Of a stretch of DNA of 61,837 nt, positions 39,440 to 48,489 are shown piece after piece; position 1 is the first letter of the stretch; the number at the start of each line of letters is the position of its first letter. The translations under genes and the position numbers were made by a program. The DNA is from Alphaproteobacteria bacterium (GTDB taxonomy: Bacteria; Pseudomonadota; Alphaproteobacteria; Acetobacterales; Acetobacteraceae), in contig VGDL01000015.1 in the NCBI GenBank assembly GCA_016869735.1, positions 1 to 61,837 of the forward strand. Direction: 5' to 3'. Below the pieces are notes generated by a model. That model was not told where the DNA came from and searched no databases. It worked only from the letters and a program-made list of their open reading frames with translations.

Positions 39440-40364
39440 AAAGAATATCCGCCAATAGATTGAAGAAGATAACCAGACACGCAAACACAAAGGTCACCGC
39501 CATGATCACCGGCGTGTCATTGGCCAGGATCGCGCTGATCAAAAGACTGCCAATGCCAGGCACGCGGAAGATTTGCTCGGTCACAATCGCGCCGCCGAAA
39601 ACCGCGGGCATTTGCAGCGCAACCAGCGTGACAACCGGGATCATGGCATTGCGCACCACATGGCGCATGGTGATCTTGCCTTCCGGCAGACCCTTGGAAC
39701 GCGCCGTGGTCACGTGATCCAGCCGGATTACATCCAGCACGGCAGAGCGCACAAAGCGCGTCCAGGCCGCGCCCTGAAACAGACCAAGCACCATGATCGG
39801 CATGATGGATTGGCGAAATTGTTCCCACCACCAGCGCCAACCCGTTGCCTCGATATTCGTGCGATACACAAAGGGCAGCCAATCGAGATAGATGGAAAAC
39901 AGCAGGATCAGCAGCAGCCCAGTGAAGAAGGTAGGCAGCGAAAAGCCGATAAAGGCGAGCGTATTCGCGATCTGATCAAAGATGGAATAGGGCCGTGTTG
40001 CCGCATAAACCCCAACGGGTAGCGCAATCGCCAGCGCCACCAGCTGCGACAGGCCAATGACGTAAAGCGTGGTTGGGATGCGCTGGACAATAAGCTGATC
40101 AACCGGGATGCGACTGACAAAGGAATAGCCCCAATCGCCGCGCAGCATGGAAGTGAGCCATGCGATGTAGCGCACATGCACCGGATCATCGAGGCCGAGG
40201 CTCTGGCGCAGCGCTGCGCGCACATCGGGCGGTACGGCGGGATTGGTCGCCAGCTCCTCAAACGGATCACCGGGTGCGAGCGCAAGCACGGTGAACAGCA
40301 CAATGCTGATCCCGAAAATACTCGGGATCGCAATGAGCAGGCGGCGAATCAGATATTGGGTCAT
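39405..40364 (-). CDS. ABC transporter permease, DppB type (second importer)
   Basis: 319-residue inner-membrane permease. It begins MTQYLIRRLLIAIPSIFGIS. Later come the DP-rich first periplasmic part APGDPFEELATNPAVPPDV, LGLDDPVHVRYIAWLTSMLR, the EAA-like loop TTARSKGLPEGKITMRHVV and EQIFRVPGIGSLLISAI. It follows the binding-protein gene by 45 bases and overlaps the DppC-type gene, so translation is coupled. Confidence 0.9.
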   Translation of the reverse strand: MTQYLIRRLLIAIPSIFGISIVLFTVLALAPGDPFEELATNPAVPPDVRAALRQSLGLDDPVHVRYIAWLTSMLRGDWGYSFVSRIPVDQLIVQRIPTTLYVIGLSQLVALAIALPVGVYAATRPYSIFDQIANTLAFIGFSLPTFFTGLLLILLFSIYLDWLPFVYRTNIEATGWRWWWEQFRQSIMPIMVLGLFQGAAWTRFVRSAVLDVIRLDHVTTARSKGLPEGKITMRHVVRNAMIPVVTLVALQMPAVFGGAIVTEQIFRVPGIGSLLISAILANDTPVIMAVTFVFACLVIFFNLLADILYGWLDPRISYR

Positions 40365-40409
40365 GGGGCGGTCATGCTGGATTGCCGACCGCCCGAAGTA
40401 TTGGCCCCA

Positions 40410-42212
40410 TCAGGTCTGGCGCCACCAATCCTGGATCATCCACATGGTTTGGTCCCAACCAGACAGCACATGCCGGAGATTATTGACCGAACCGGAAACG
40501 GCTGGGCGCATCACCAGCGGGATCACATGGTTCGATCCCACAATCAGGTCATTCATGCGAATGAAAAGCGCGGCACGCTTGACGGGGTCAAGCTCGCCTT
40601 CCGCGGCACGGAAGGCAGCGTCATATTCGTCATTCTTCCAGCGCAGGATGTTGCGCCCCTGCCAGGAATTGGAACGCTGCGCCATTTCCCAGGAAACATA
40701 CTGGTTCATGAAGCGCTGCGGGTCCGCCTGCGGCATGGTTGTCGTGTACATCTGCATATCGGCCCAGAATTTCATGTAGGTATCCGGGTTGGCGACGTCA
40801 GATGAGAAAAACACTGAAGCAACAACGGATTTCAGTTCAAGATCAATGCCCGCGCGCTGGGCGGCCTGCTTGTAGATGGCCTGGGTGCGTTGCCGCGGCG
40901 AATTGACCGAGGTTTGATAGACAAAGCGCAGCCGAACGCCGTCCTTGGCGCGAATGCCATCCGAACCGCGCACCCAGCCCGCCTGATCCAGGATTTGATT
41001 GGCACGTTCAACGCTGAATTCCATGCGCATATTGGGCGAACGGAAACGCGGCGGGTTGTTCAGGAAATTGGGCGTGGCGGGACCACCACGGCCATAGATA
41101 TGCTGCGTCAGCGCCTGGCGATCAATCAGCAGCGCCATGGCCTGCCGCACGGCAGGATCCTGGAAGGCCGGATGGCGTGAATTGGGATGGGCGCGTTCTC
41201 CTTCAACCTCGCGGTTCGGATCGGCGGCATTAAGCTGCACGAATTCGATATTCCCGCCGTCAATCACATTCACGCGCCCGCGCCCGGCAGCTTCCAGGCG
41301 TTGCAGGATGGCGTCTTCCACTTGCAAATTCCAGGCATAGTCGAAATCGGCGGTTTGCAGTACGGCGCGCGCCGCCGATGCCGCATCGCCGCCGCCCTTG
41401 ATTTCCATGGAATCAAAGAAGGGACGATTATTCATGTGGTAATTGGGATTAAGCTCGGCGCGCAGAAGATCGCCCGGCGCGAAGCTTTGCAGCCGATAAG
41501 CGCTCGTGCCCACAGGGCGGATGTTGGTGGGGGCATCGCGTGAATTGGCGCCGGCGAAATCGCGGAACAAATGCCGCGGGATGATCATCCCGATCGAGCC
41601 CACGAAAGCATCCGCCCAGAAGGGCGTCGGCGCCTGGAACTCAACCCGCACGGTGAAATCATCCACCTTGACGACATTGACATCGCGATAGGAACCAGAA
41701 GTGACGGTGGCCACCTGCGGGCTGCGCGCATATTCCCAATTGAACACTACGTCATCGGCCGAGAAATCCTGGCCATCATGCCATTTAACGCCGCGCTTCA
41801 GCTTCCAGGTGACGGAACGGCCATCCTGCGCCAGGCCGCCATTTTCGATCGAGGGAATTTCGGCGGCCAGGATCGGCTGCAAGGTGCCATCCGCTGACCA
41901 GCCGGCGAGCGGTTCATAAAAGACGCGGCTGGCATCCTGATTGGTGGTGCCGGCGGCGAAATGTGGGTTGAGCAGCGTGGAGGCTTGCCAATAAAGGATC
42001 TTCAAATGCCCACCGCCGCCGCGGCGCGTGCCGCCATAGGCCGGGACGCTTGCCGCCGTGGATTGTGCATTGGCGGCCCCGGTCATCGCCAGAAGCTGCG
42101 TCGCCATGGGCGCGGTGAAACCCACTGCCGCCATGCGCCGGACAAAGGCACGGCGTGACATTGACCCATTCTTGACGCGACCAATAAGGCCGCGGAGATC
42201 GTCTTCCTGCAT
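40410..42212 (-). CDS. ABC transporter substrate-binding protein, family 5, Tat-exported
   Basis: 600-residue periplasmic binding protein, first gene of the second importer operon. The N-terminus is long: about 18 residues precede a twin-arginine motif MSRRAFVRRMAAVG, with cleavage near GAANAQ, so export is probably by Tat in folded form. The mature part has LLNPHFAAGTTNQDASRVFY, KRGVKWHDGQDFSADDVVFN, and VRQAMALLIDRQALTQHIYG, the family 5 blocks. ATG 42212 is backed by a GGGAGG site; the open frame further upstream is not credible. It is larger than the other binding protein here (529 residues). Ligand unknown. Confidence 0.9.
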   Translation of the reverse strand: MQEDDLRGLIGRVKNGSMSRRAFVRRMAAVGFTAPMATQLLAMTGAANAQSTAASVPAYGGTRRGGGGHLKILYWQASTLLNPHFAAGTTNQDASRVFYEPLAGWSADGTLQPILAAEIPSIENGGLAQDGRSVTWKLKRGVKWHDGQDFSADDVVFNWEYARSPQVATVTSGSYRDVNVVKVDDFTVRVEFQAPTPFWADAFVGSIGMIIPRHLFRDFAGANSRDAPTNIRPVGTSAYRLQSFAPGDLLRAELNPNYHMNNRPFFDSMEIKGGGDAASAARAVLQTADFDYAWNLQVEDAILQRLEAAGRGRVNVIDGGNIEFVQLNAADPNREVEGERAHPNSRHPAFQDPAVRQAMALLIDRQALTQHIYGRGGPATPNFLNNPPRFRSPNMRMEFSVERANQILDQAGWVRGSDGIRAKDGVRLRFVYQTSVNSPRQRTQAIYKQAAQRAGIDLELKSVVASVFFSSDVANPDTYMKFWADMQMYTTTMPQADPQRFMNQYVSWEMAQRSNSWQGRNILRWKNDEYDAAFRAAEGELDPVKRAALFIRMNDLIVGSNHVIPLVMRPAVSGSVNNLRHVLSGWDQTMWMIQDWWRQT

Positions 42213-42657
42213 GATGATGCCTCCCGAGCGAGTTGCCAGTTGAGATTCTAAGGTTGGCCTGTGACATCGGATTTTTAAGCCTGCCCCATATTTTTCTAAG
42301 GTAGTGATTGCCGGCTGGCTCTGTAAAGGTAGTTCGCAGCCTGCTGCCTTCGCATCATCAAGGGCCTCGGGTGCTCGACTATTGTGCAATTGGCCTTGGC
42401 GCTGCGGTGCCGCCTATGCGTGAGGGGAGAAAATAGGCTCCTCGCGCAATGATTGTATCTGGCGTTGGTTTTCGACATCTAGCGCGTCACAGCCAGCGTG
42501 TACCACACCAGAAAGCGAAATAGGATCTGGTATTTCCCTTGAGCGGGCGAGGATTTTTCTGCAAATCCCAAGGCTCAATCGTTAATTTCACGCCTATGGC
42601 TCAAATTATAGGAAGAACCCCTTGGACTTGTGCAAAACTCAATGGTGAACAGGGGAC
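42213..42657. other. Intergenic region between the second importer and an XRE gene
   Basis: About 445 bases between divergent genes. No convincing coding frame is present; the short open frames lack ribosome sites. It must hold promoters for the minus-strand importer and the plus-strand XRE gene, but I could not assign -35/-10 boxes with confidence. It is clearly more AT-rich towards 42480-42650 than the flanking genes, as expected of a regulatory region. No inverted repeat longer than a few bases stood out. Confidence 0.5.
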
Positions 42658-43155
42658 ATGGCTTTGCGAATACCCGACTCGGAAGTACCGGAATGGTCGC
42701 GCCGCTTGCGCATGGCGCGGCGGGCCAAGGGGCTGTCACAAGTGGCGCTGGGGCATCTGATCGGTGCCTCGCAGGCAACCGTTGCCGATTGGGAAACCGG
42801 AAAAACAAGACCGCGACATGAGACATTGAAGCGCTTGCTGCTGGCGCTTGATCTCTCCTTGCTTGAACTCATGCCGGATATGCCGCGCAGCGCCTCGGAA
42901 AATATCGCCCAGGCGCCGCTTTCAGCCAGCGAAATTGCTGAACAATTTGGCGCGCTGCTTGAAATTGTCTCCCGCGAATTGGACGGCATTGGCCATTCCT
43001 CCAGCCTTGCCAGCAAGGGGCGCTTCGCCTTCCAGATCTGGCGGAGCGCCGGCGGGACCATGACCGAGGCCGCCGACCCGGAAGCAGCGCGTGAGCAATT
43101 GGCCGCCATTCGTGCCTTGCTGGCCGATATGCGCAAAATTGCCCCGGAAAGTTGA
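42658..43155 (+). CDS. XRE-family helix-turn-helix protein
   Basis: 165-residue DNA-binding protein. Residues ~12-68 form the helix-turn-helix: RRLRMARRAKGLSQVALGHL, then GASQATVADWETGKTRPRHE, then LKRLLLALDL. The ~95-residue C-terminal part is helical (ASEIAEQFGALLEIVSREL) with no recognised domain. ATG 42658 follows CAGGGGAC. It is divergent from the second ABC importer, so a role in controlling that operon is reasonable but unproven. Confidence 0.8.
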   Translation: MALRIPDSEVPEWSRRLRMARRAKGLSQVALGHLIGASQATVADWETGKTRPRHETLKRLLLALDLSLLELMPDMPRSASENIAQAPLSASEIAEQFGALLEIVSRELDGIGHSSSLASKGRFAFQIWRSAGGTMTEAADPEAAREQLAAIRALLADMRKIAPES

Positions 43156-43171
43156 AGCGCGAAAACAGGCC

Positions 43172-43201
43172 TTGACTTTATATCGGAAAAACCGGTATTC
43201 A
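43172..43201 (+). promoter_or_regulatory. Candidate sigma-70-type promoter before a small membrane-protein gene
   Basis: TTGACT at 43172-43177 and TATTCA at 43196-43201 with an 18-base spacer. The pair sits 19 bases before the ATG of the 76-residue protein, in a locally AT-rich stretch. The -35 matches the consensus in five of six positions and the -10 is weaker. Position and spacing are supportive; no experimental basis. Confidence 0.4.
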
Positions 43202-43220
43202 GCCTATCGGAGGTTGGGTC

Positions 43221-43451
43221 ATGTCTCTCACGCTCAATTCAGCAAGGCAGCTTCTATCTGCTGGCGTCCTGCCTGGGCCGACCAAGCGCCTGTCGGCAGG
43301 GCCGCATCAGGCGGGGCTTTCCATTTCGCCCGAAGGCAAGACGCGACGCGCTGACCGAAGCGCCCTGCTAGCCTTGGTGGCTTTGGGCATGGGCTTTCTG
43401 TTCGCCACCACGCTTTTTGCTGCCGCGCTGATTTCCCTCGCTCTTTCCTGA
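43221..43451 (+). CDS. Small single-pass membrane protein, hypothetical
   Basis: 76 residues. The first ~45 are polar and basic (KRLSAGPHQAGLSISPEGKT, then RRADRS), and residues ~48-75 form one hydrophobic helix (ALLALVALGMGFLFATTLFA). I do not recognise the family. Evidence that it is real: a strong CGGAGG site before ATG 43221, a candidate promoter just upstream, and no overlap with other genes. The positive residues before the helix suggest an N-in orientation. It lies between the XRE gene and the oxaloacetate decarboxylase operon; no functional link is evident. Confidence 0.6.
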   Translation: MSLTLNSARQLLSAGVLPGPTKRLSAGPHQAGLSISPEGKTRRADRSALLALVALGMGFLFATTLFAAALISLALS

Positions 43452-43522
43452 GCCGGCGGCTTGCCCAGCCCCTGGCGCGGTTGCACACTCCCCGTCATTT
43501 AGGGGAAGGGAACGCCGCCATC

Positions 43523-44386
43523 ATGAATACCTCCGCGCGCCGTGCGCGGTTTCGCGCCATTCTGGCCGGCGGTGCCTGCCTGCATCCGGCTTCCGTGCAT
43601 GACCCGATTGCGGCGCGAATCGCAACCGATCTTGGCTTTGAAACCGCGATGTTTGCGGGGTCCATCGCGTCCATCGCTGTCCTTGGGGCACCTGACCTTA
43701 TTCTGGTGACGCTCTCGGAATTCGCCGAACAAGCGCGGCGCATCTGCCGCGCCGGGGCGCCGCCGCTGATGGTGGATGCGGATCATGGCTATGGCAATGC
43801 GCTGAACGTCATGCGCACCGTGCAGGAATTGGAAACCGCCGGTGTTGCGGCGCTGACCATTGAAGACACGGACCTTCCCCGCGCCCATGGTGCGGGCGAG
43901 CCCGGCCTGCTCAGCCTGGATGCCGGGCTTGGGAAGATCCATGCGGCGCTGGCGGCGCGTGAAGACCCCGGCCTTGTGATTGTGGCGCGCACCAGCGCGG
44001 TCAATCTGGTCAGTCTGGAGGAAGCCGTGGCGCGCACCCGCGCCTATGCCAAGACCGGCGCCGATGCCCTGTTCTATACCGGTGTGAGCGATTGGGCGCA
44101 GCTTGCCGCGCTGCACGCCGCTGCCAATGGCGTGCCCCTGATGCTGGGCGGCACGCCGCCGGCACTCGCCGATAAGGTAAAGCTTGCGGCGCATGGCGTG
44201 CGCATCGCCCTTCAGGGCCATGCGCCGAGCTTCGCTGCCATGGCGGCAGTGCATGCGACGCTCAAGGCCTTGCGCGATGGCACGCCGCCCGGAAAACTGC
44301 CCGGGCTTGCCGATGCGGCGCTGATGAAGGCCGCCATGCGTGAGGATGATTATGCGCGCTGGACGCGCGAATTTTTGGCTGGTTGA
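43523..44386 (+). CDS. Isocitrate lyase/PEP mutase superfamily, oxaloacetate decarboxylase type
   Basis: 287-residue TIM-barrel enzyme. The metal-binding motif DADHGYGNALNVMRTVQELE (near residue 87), then VAALTIEDTDLPRAHGAG and IVARTSAVNL, matches the oxaloacetate decarboxylase branch typified by Pseudomonas PA4872, which has the same length. That enzyme converts oxaloacetate to pyruvate with Mg. It lacks the cysteine of true isocitrate lyases. ATG 43523 is chosen, with AGGGGAAGGG upstream. It is followed at 20 bases by an FMN hydroxyacid dehydrogenase and then an MFS carrier, a likely operon. Confidence 0.82.
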   Translation: MNTSARRARFRAILAGGACLHPASVHDPIAARIATDLGFETAMFAGSIASIAVLGAPDLILVTLSEFAEQARRICRAGAPPLMVDADHGYGNALNVMRTVQELETAGVAALTIEDTDLPRAHGAGEPGLLSLDAGLGKIHAALAAREDPGLVIVARTSAVNLVSLEEAVARTRAYAKTGADALFYTGVSDWAQLAALHAAANGVPLMLGGTPPALADKVKLAAHGVRIALQGHAPSFAAMAAVHATLKALRDGTPPGKLPGLADAALMKAAMREDDYARWTREFLAG

Positions 44387-44405
44387 TAAGTAGGGAAGAC
44401 ATCAA

Positions 44406-45500
44406 ATGCTAAGTGAAACTGAAGGCAAATTCCTGACGATGCACGAATTCGCCAAGGCGGCGAAAAACCGGCTCGATGCCAATATCTGGGATTACCTGAC
44501 CGGGGCGACAGAAACCGAAACCACCATGCGCCGCAATCGCCTGGCGCTGGATACGCTCGCATTCCGCCCGCGCGTGCTGCGGGATGTCTCGGAAATAGAC
44601 ACAACGGCCGAGATGTTCGGCAAGAAGCTTCGCCTGCCCGTGGCCCTTGCGCCGGTGGGTGGCCTGGAAAGCTTCGGCGCCAATGGTGCGGCGACGGCGG
44701 GGCAGGGGGCTTCGGCCTTTGGCGTGCCGCTGATTGTCTCTTCCGTGACCAAGCCAGGGCTTGAGGAAACGGCGGCCAATACGCCTGGCCCCAAGATCTT
44801 TCAGCTTTATGTGCGCGGCGATGACAGCTTTATTGATGATTACGCGGATCGTTCGGTTGCGGCCGGCTATGATGCCTTCTGCTTCACCGTGGATACCGCG
44901 GTCTATAGCCGACGTGAACGCGACATTGCCCGCCGCTTTGCAAAACCCTGGCGCGCGCGGGTGCAGGGCATTGAATTTCAGGCCGCCCTTTCCTGGAAGC
45001 AGATTGATCGCTTCAAGGCCAAATACAAAATGCCCGTGATCCTGAAAGGCATCGCGACTGCCGAGGACGCCGCGCTTGCCTGCGACCACGGCGTTGATGT
45101 TGTTTATGTCTCGAACCATGGTGGCCGGCAATTGGATCATGGCCGGGGGGCCATGGATGTGCTGCCGGAAGTCGTGCAGGCCGTTGGTGGGCGCGCGAAG
45201 GTTTGGATTGATGGCGGGTTTTCGCGCGGCACTGATGTGGTGAAGGCGCTGTGCCTGGGCGCTGATCTGGTCGGGCTTGGGCGGCTTTACTGCTATGCGC
45301 TGGCAGCTGATGGCGCGGCTGGCGTGCAGCGCATGCTCGAAATCTTGGAGACCGAGATCTACACCACCATGGGCTTGCTCGGCGCCACCAAATTCAGCGA
45401 CCTCAACCCAAGCTTCATCCATTCCGGCGCCTTGGCCACCAATGCGCCGTATGTCTTCAGTGCCTTCCCGCTGCTGCATTTGGGTGATTCAGGCTATTGA
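44406..45500 (+). CDS. FMN-dependent alpha-hydroxy-acid dehydrogenase
   Basis: 364-residue TIM-barrel flavoenzyme of the glycolate oxidase/L-lactate dehydrogenase family, oxidising an L-2-hydroxy acid to the 2-oxo acid. Family active-site residues can be placed: Tyr in IWDYLTGATETE, Tyr in FQLYVRGDD, Asp in FTVDTAVYSRRERD, Lys in PVILKGIATAED, and the His and Arg pair in SNHGGRQLDHGRGAMDVLPE. All are intact. The substrate (lactate, glycolate, mandelate or other) is not resolved. It is in an operon with the oxaloacetate decarboxylase-like gene and an MFS transporter. Confidence 0.88.
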   Translation: MLSETEGKFLTMHEFAKAAKNRLDANIWDYLTGATETETTMRRNRLALDTLAFRPRVLRDVSEIDTTAEMFGKKLRLPVALAPVGGLESFGANGAATAGQGASAFGVPLIVSSVTKPGLEETAANTPGPKIFQLYVRGDDSFIDDYADRSVAAGYDAFCFTVDTAVYSRRERDIARRFAKPWRARVQGIEFQAALSWKQIDRFKAKYKMPVILKGIATAEDAALACDHGVDVVYVSNHGGRQLDHGRGAMDVLPEVVQAVGGRAKVWIDGGFSRGTDVVKALCLGADLVGLGRLYCYALAADGAAGVQRMLEILETEIYTTMGLLGATKFSDLNPSFIHSGALATNAPYVFSAFPLLHLGDSGY

Positions 45501-45523
45501 GACCATAAGGGCAGCGCGGCGTC

Positions 45524-46723
45524 ATGGCTGATCCCGCGCCGCTCAGGGTTCTGCTTTCCGACCGCGCCTTTTTGAAACTTTGGGGCGCGGGCGGGCTGAC
45601 CAATTCCATGCGGTGGGTGGAAATGCTGGTCAGCGGGCTTTACGCCTATGAACTGACGCGCTCTGCCTTCGCGGTTTCGCTCGTGCTGATGGCGCGTGCT
45701 TTGCCGATGCTGCTGATGGGTGCGCTTTCAGGCGCGGTGGCGGAAAGCCTCAATCGCAAATATCTGCTCATGGCCGGTCAGGCTTTGACCGCTTTTGGCG
45801 CCATTGCCATCGCCACGCTTTCGGCCTTGGGTTGGCTCTCGCTCTGGCATCTTTGGGTCAATGGGCTGATCGGCGGCTTGGTTTGGACCAATGAACTCGC
45901 CACGCGCCGGCGCATGGTGGCCGAAACCGCGGGGCCCGAGCGCATTGTCCCCGCCGTTGCTTTTGACACGACCACCGGCAGCACAACCCGCATGATTGGC
46001 CCGATGCTGGGGGGCCTGTTCTACGAGACCATTGGTGTCACCGCGGCCTATGTCATTGCCTCTGCGCTTTACCTGATTGCCTTGGGCCTGGTCTCGACCG
46101 TGGAATATTCCCAACCGCGCCGCGCCTTTGTGCCGCGCCGCCTTTTCGCTGAGGTGGCCGAGGCGTTGCGGATGGCGCTTGCCCATCCCGCACTCCGCGC
46201 TGTTTTGGGCGTGACGCTGGTGATGAATATTTTCGGCTTTTCCTACAACTCCATCCTGCCGGCCTTTGGCGACCGTGCCTTTGGCGCGAGCGCGATTGAA
46301 ATCGGCTTTCTGGCTGCGGCCGAACCCTTGGGCGCGCTGATCTCTGGCCTCGCGCTCGCGCTGCGTCGAGGGCCGCAGGCGGGGCGTCGGCTTTTCCTGC
46401 TGGGGTCAACGGCCTTTCTTGCGGTGCTGACACTGGCCGCCTTGGCGCCCTCACTCTGGCTTGCGGCGTTGTTCTTGATGCTGGGCGGTTTTGGCACAGC
46501 GGCCTTTGCCAGCCTCCAAACCGGCATTGTGATGATGGAGGCCCCGGTGGAGGCGCGATCACGCATCCTTGGCCTGACCACTACCTGCATCGGCACCGGC
46601 CCGCTTGGTGTGCTGGTGTTGGGGGCGCTGGCAGATGGTATCGGGCCGCCCTTTGCGATTGCCGGCTTTGCGCTGCTTGGATTGTTTTTCCTCGCCTTGG
46701 TCGCTTTCGCCACGCGCCGTTAG
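45524..46723 (+). CDS. MFS transporter
   Basis: 399-residue major-facilitator protein with about 12 hydrophobic helices. The N-terminal half shows FLKLWGAGGLTNSMRWVEML and a family-type loop after helix 2, MGALSGAVAESLNRKYLLMA, with the helix-2/3 basic motif. The central stretch DTTTGSTTRMIGPMLGGLFY and the C-terminal ATRR end are typical of the enterobactin-exporter-like MFS_3 group. Direction and substrate are unknown. It is 23 bases after the hydroxyacid dehydrogenase gene, so it may move the related acid. Confidence 0.85.
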   Translation: MADPAPLRVLLSDRAFLKLWGAGGLTNSMRWVEMLVSGLYAYELTRSAFAVSLVLMARALPMLLMGALSGAVAESLNRKYLLMAGQALTAFGAIAIATLSALGWLSLWHLWVNGLIGGLVWTNELATRRRMVAETAGPERIVPAVAFDTTTGSTTRMIGPMLGGLFYETIGVTAAYVIASALYLIALGLVSTVEYSQPRRAFVPRRLFAEVAEALRMALAHPALRAVLGVTLVMNIFGFSYNSILPAFGDRAFGASAIEIGFLAAAEPLGALISGLALALRRGPQAGRRLFLLGSTAFLAVLTLAALAPSLWLAALFLMLGGFGTAAFASLQTGIVMMEAPVEARSRILGLTTTCIGTGPLGVLVLGALADGIGPPFAIAGFALLGLFFLALVAFATRR

Positions 46724-46819
46724 GCCCGCTGCCGCATTCCTGCCTTGTGACGCGCCGATAAGCCTCTTGCGGGGTTCCGCCGCAAGGCCGATGCTTTGCG
46801 TAAGGCTCACGTTTGACTG

Positions 46820-47746
46820 ATGGGATTCGCGATGCAGGTCTACCTGCCCATCGCTGAGATGAGTGTGGATGCCCTGCTGCTGCTTGGCATTGGCTTTGGC
46901 GTGGGCTGGCTTTCGGGATTATTCGGTGTGGGTGGCGGGTTTTTGCTGACGCCGCTTTTGATGCTGATTGGCATTCCATCCGCCGTCGCGGTGGCGTCCG
47001 CCGCCAATCAGACCTTGGGCGCTTCGATTTCCGGCCTGATTGCGCAATGGCGACGCGGCAATGTGGATTGGCGTATGGGCCTCACGCTTTTCGCGGGTGG
47101 GCTTTTGGGCTCTGCGCTTGGGGTGCAGATCTTCGCGTTGCTGAAACGCTGGGGCCAGGTGGATGTCGCGGTCTCGCTGTTTTACGTGGTGATCCTTGGC
47201 ATTGTCGGCGCGCTGATGGTGCGGGAAAGCGTCACGGCCTTGCTCCGGCGGCGGCGCGGTGCGGCGCCGCGGCGCAAGCTCCATGAGCATACCTGGCTGC
47301 ATGGGCTGCCCTACAAGATGAGGTTTCGCGATTCCAGACTTTATATTTCAGTCATTCCGCCGCTGGCGATTGGCTTTGGCATTGGGTTGCTGTCGGCCAT
47401 CATGGGGGTGGGCGGCGGCTTCATGCTGGTGCCGGCCATGATCTATATCCTTGGTATGCCTACCGCGATTGTGATTGGCACATCGCTGTTTCAGGTGGTT
47501 TTTGTCTCGGCCAATGTCACCTTGTTGCAAGCCTGGCAGGTGGGCAGCGTGGATATTGTGCTGACGCTGCTGCTGCTGGCCGGCGGCGTGGCGGGGGCGC
47601 AATTCGGCGCCGCCATGGGCACCAAGCTGCGTGGAGAGGAAACCCGCGCCCTGCTTGGTTTGCTTGTGCTTTCGGTCGCCTTTGGCCTCGCTTGGAATCT
47701 GGTGCAAACGCCAAGCCGCGCCTTCACGCTTGGCCCCCTGTCATGA
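46820..47746 (+). CDS. TSUP (TauE/SafE) family membrane exporter
   Basis: 308-residue membrane protein with two homologous halves: GWLSGLFGVGGGFLLTPLLM in the first and IGLLSAIMGVGGGFMLVPAM in the second, the duplicated TSUP signature. Members move sulfite, sulfoacetate or other sulfur-containing acids. ATG 46820 or 46832 may be used; neither has a strong ribosome site. Its stop overlaps the TIGR02186-type gene (ATGA), and a universal stress protein follows, a triad seen in many alphaproteobacteria. The sulfate-activation genes lie just downstream, which supports a sulfur role. Confidence 0.88.
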   Translation: MGFAMQVYLPIAEMSVDALLLLGIGFGVGWLSGLFGVGGGFLLTPLLMLIGIPSAVAVASAANQTLGASISGLIAQWRRGNVDWRMGLTLFAGGLLGSALGVQIFALLKRWGQVDVAVSLFYVVILGIVGALMVRESVTALLRRRRGAAPRRKLHEHTWLHGLPYKMRFRDSRLYISVIPPLAIGFGIGLLSAIMGVGGGFMLVPAMIYILGMPTAIVIGTSLFQVVFVSANVTLLQAWQVGSVDIVLTLLLLAGGVAGAQFGAAMGTKLRGEETRALLGLLVLSVAFGLAWNLVQTPSRAFTLGPLS

Positions 47747-48489
47747 AGGCGCTGGCCTGCGCGCTAATGCTGATTGGCTTGTTGATGGCGCCTGCCGCCG
47801 TTGTCGCCGCACCCATCACGGCCGAGCTTTCCACGGACCGCGTTGAGATCAGCACCGGCTTTACTGGCGCATCAGTGCTGGTGTTTGGTGCGACGCAAAA
47901 TCCGCTGAGTGGAGAGTCTGCCGAGGATTTGATCATCGTTGCAACCGGCCCAACCCAGGGCGTGGTGGTGCGCCGCAAGATCAATGTGCTTGGCATCTGG
48001 CTGAATGGCCCTTCCACGCGCTTTCCAGAAGTGCCGGGGTTTTATGCATTGGCCGCCACGCGCCGGGTTTGGGAAATCCTGCCCGAAGAGGAACGGCGGC
48101 AATACCGCCTGGGCTTTGACAATTTGCGCCTGCGGAGTGAGGACAATCGAAACCCTAGCTTTCGCGCTGCATTGCTGGAGTTGAAACAGAATGATGGCCG
48201 TTGGCAGGAATATGCAGCGCCGGTTTCCCGTGCGGGGGAGCGGCTTTTCAGCGCGCGTATCGCCTTTCCTGCGACCGTGCAGACTGGCGATTACCAGATT
48301 GAGGTGCTGTTGGCGCGCGAAAACCGAGTGATTGCGCGGCAGGAATTGTCGTTGCGTGTCGAACGCGTGGGCACGGCGGCGGATATCGCCTCCCTCGCGC
48401 GCGGTCAGCCGCTGCTTTATGGCCTGCTATGTATTGTTCTGGCTGCGCTGGCCGGCTGGCTCGGCAGTGTGCTGTTCAGGAGAAATTGA
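47743..48489 (+). CDS. TIGR02186-type periplasmic protein with C-terminal membrane anchor
   Basis: 248 residues. The signal peptide is LACALMLIGLLMAPAAVVAA, then the mature part PITAELSTDRVEISTGFTGA, a beta-rich domain with VLGIWLNGPSTRFPEVPGFY, and a final hydrophobic helix GLLCIVLAALAGWLGSVLF, ending RRN. So the bulk is periplasmic and tethered. From memory this matches the TIGR02186 family of unknown function found next to TSUP exporters. Overlaps at both ends (four bases with TSUP, one with the stress-protein gene) indicate tight coupling. It may be an accessory subunit of the exporter. Confidence 0.78.
   Translation: MKALACALMLIGLLMAPAAVVAAPITAELSTDRVEISTGFTGASVLVFGATQNPLSGESAEDLIIVATGPTQGVVVRRKINVLGIWLNGPSTRFPEVPGFYALAATRRVWEILPEEERRQYRLGFDNLRLRSEDNRNPSFRAALLELKQNDGRWQEYAAPVSRAGERLFSARIAFPATVQTGDYQIEVLLARENRVIARQELSLRVERVGTAADIASLARGQPLLYGLLCIVLAALAGWLGSVLFRRN

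Noticed and set aside
42539-42760. Small plus-strand frame overlapping the XRE gene start
   Set aside because: No ribosome site, no family resemblance, and it overlaps a well-supported helix-turn-helix gene in another frame.
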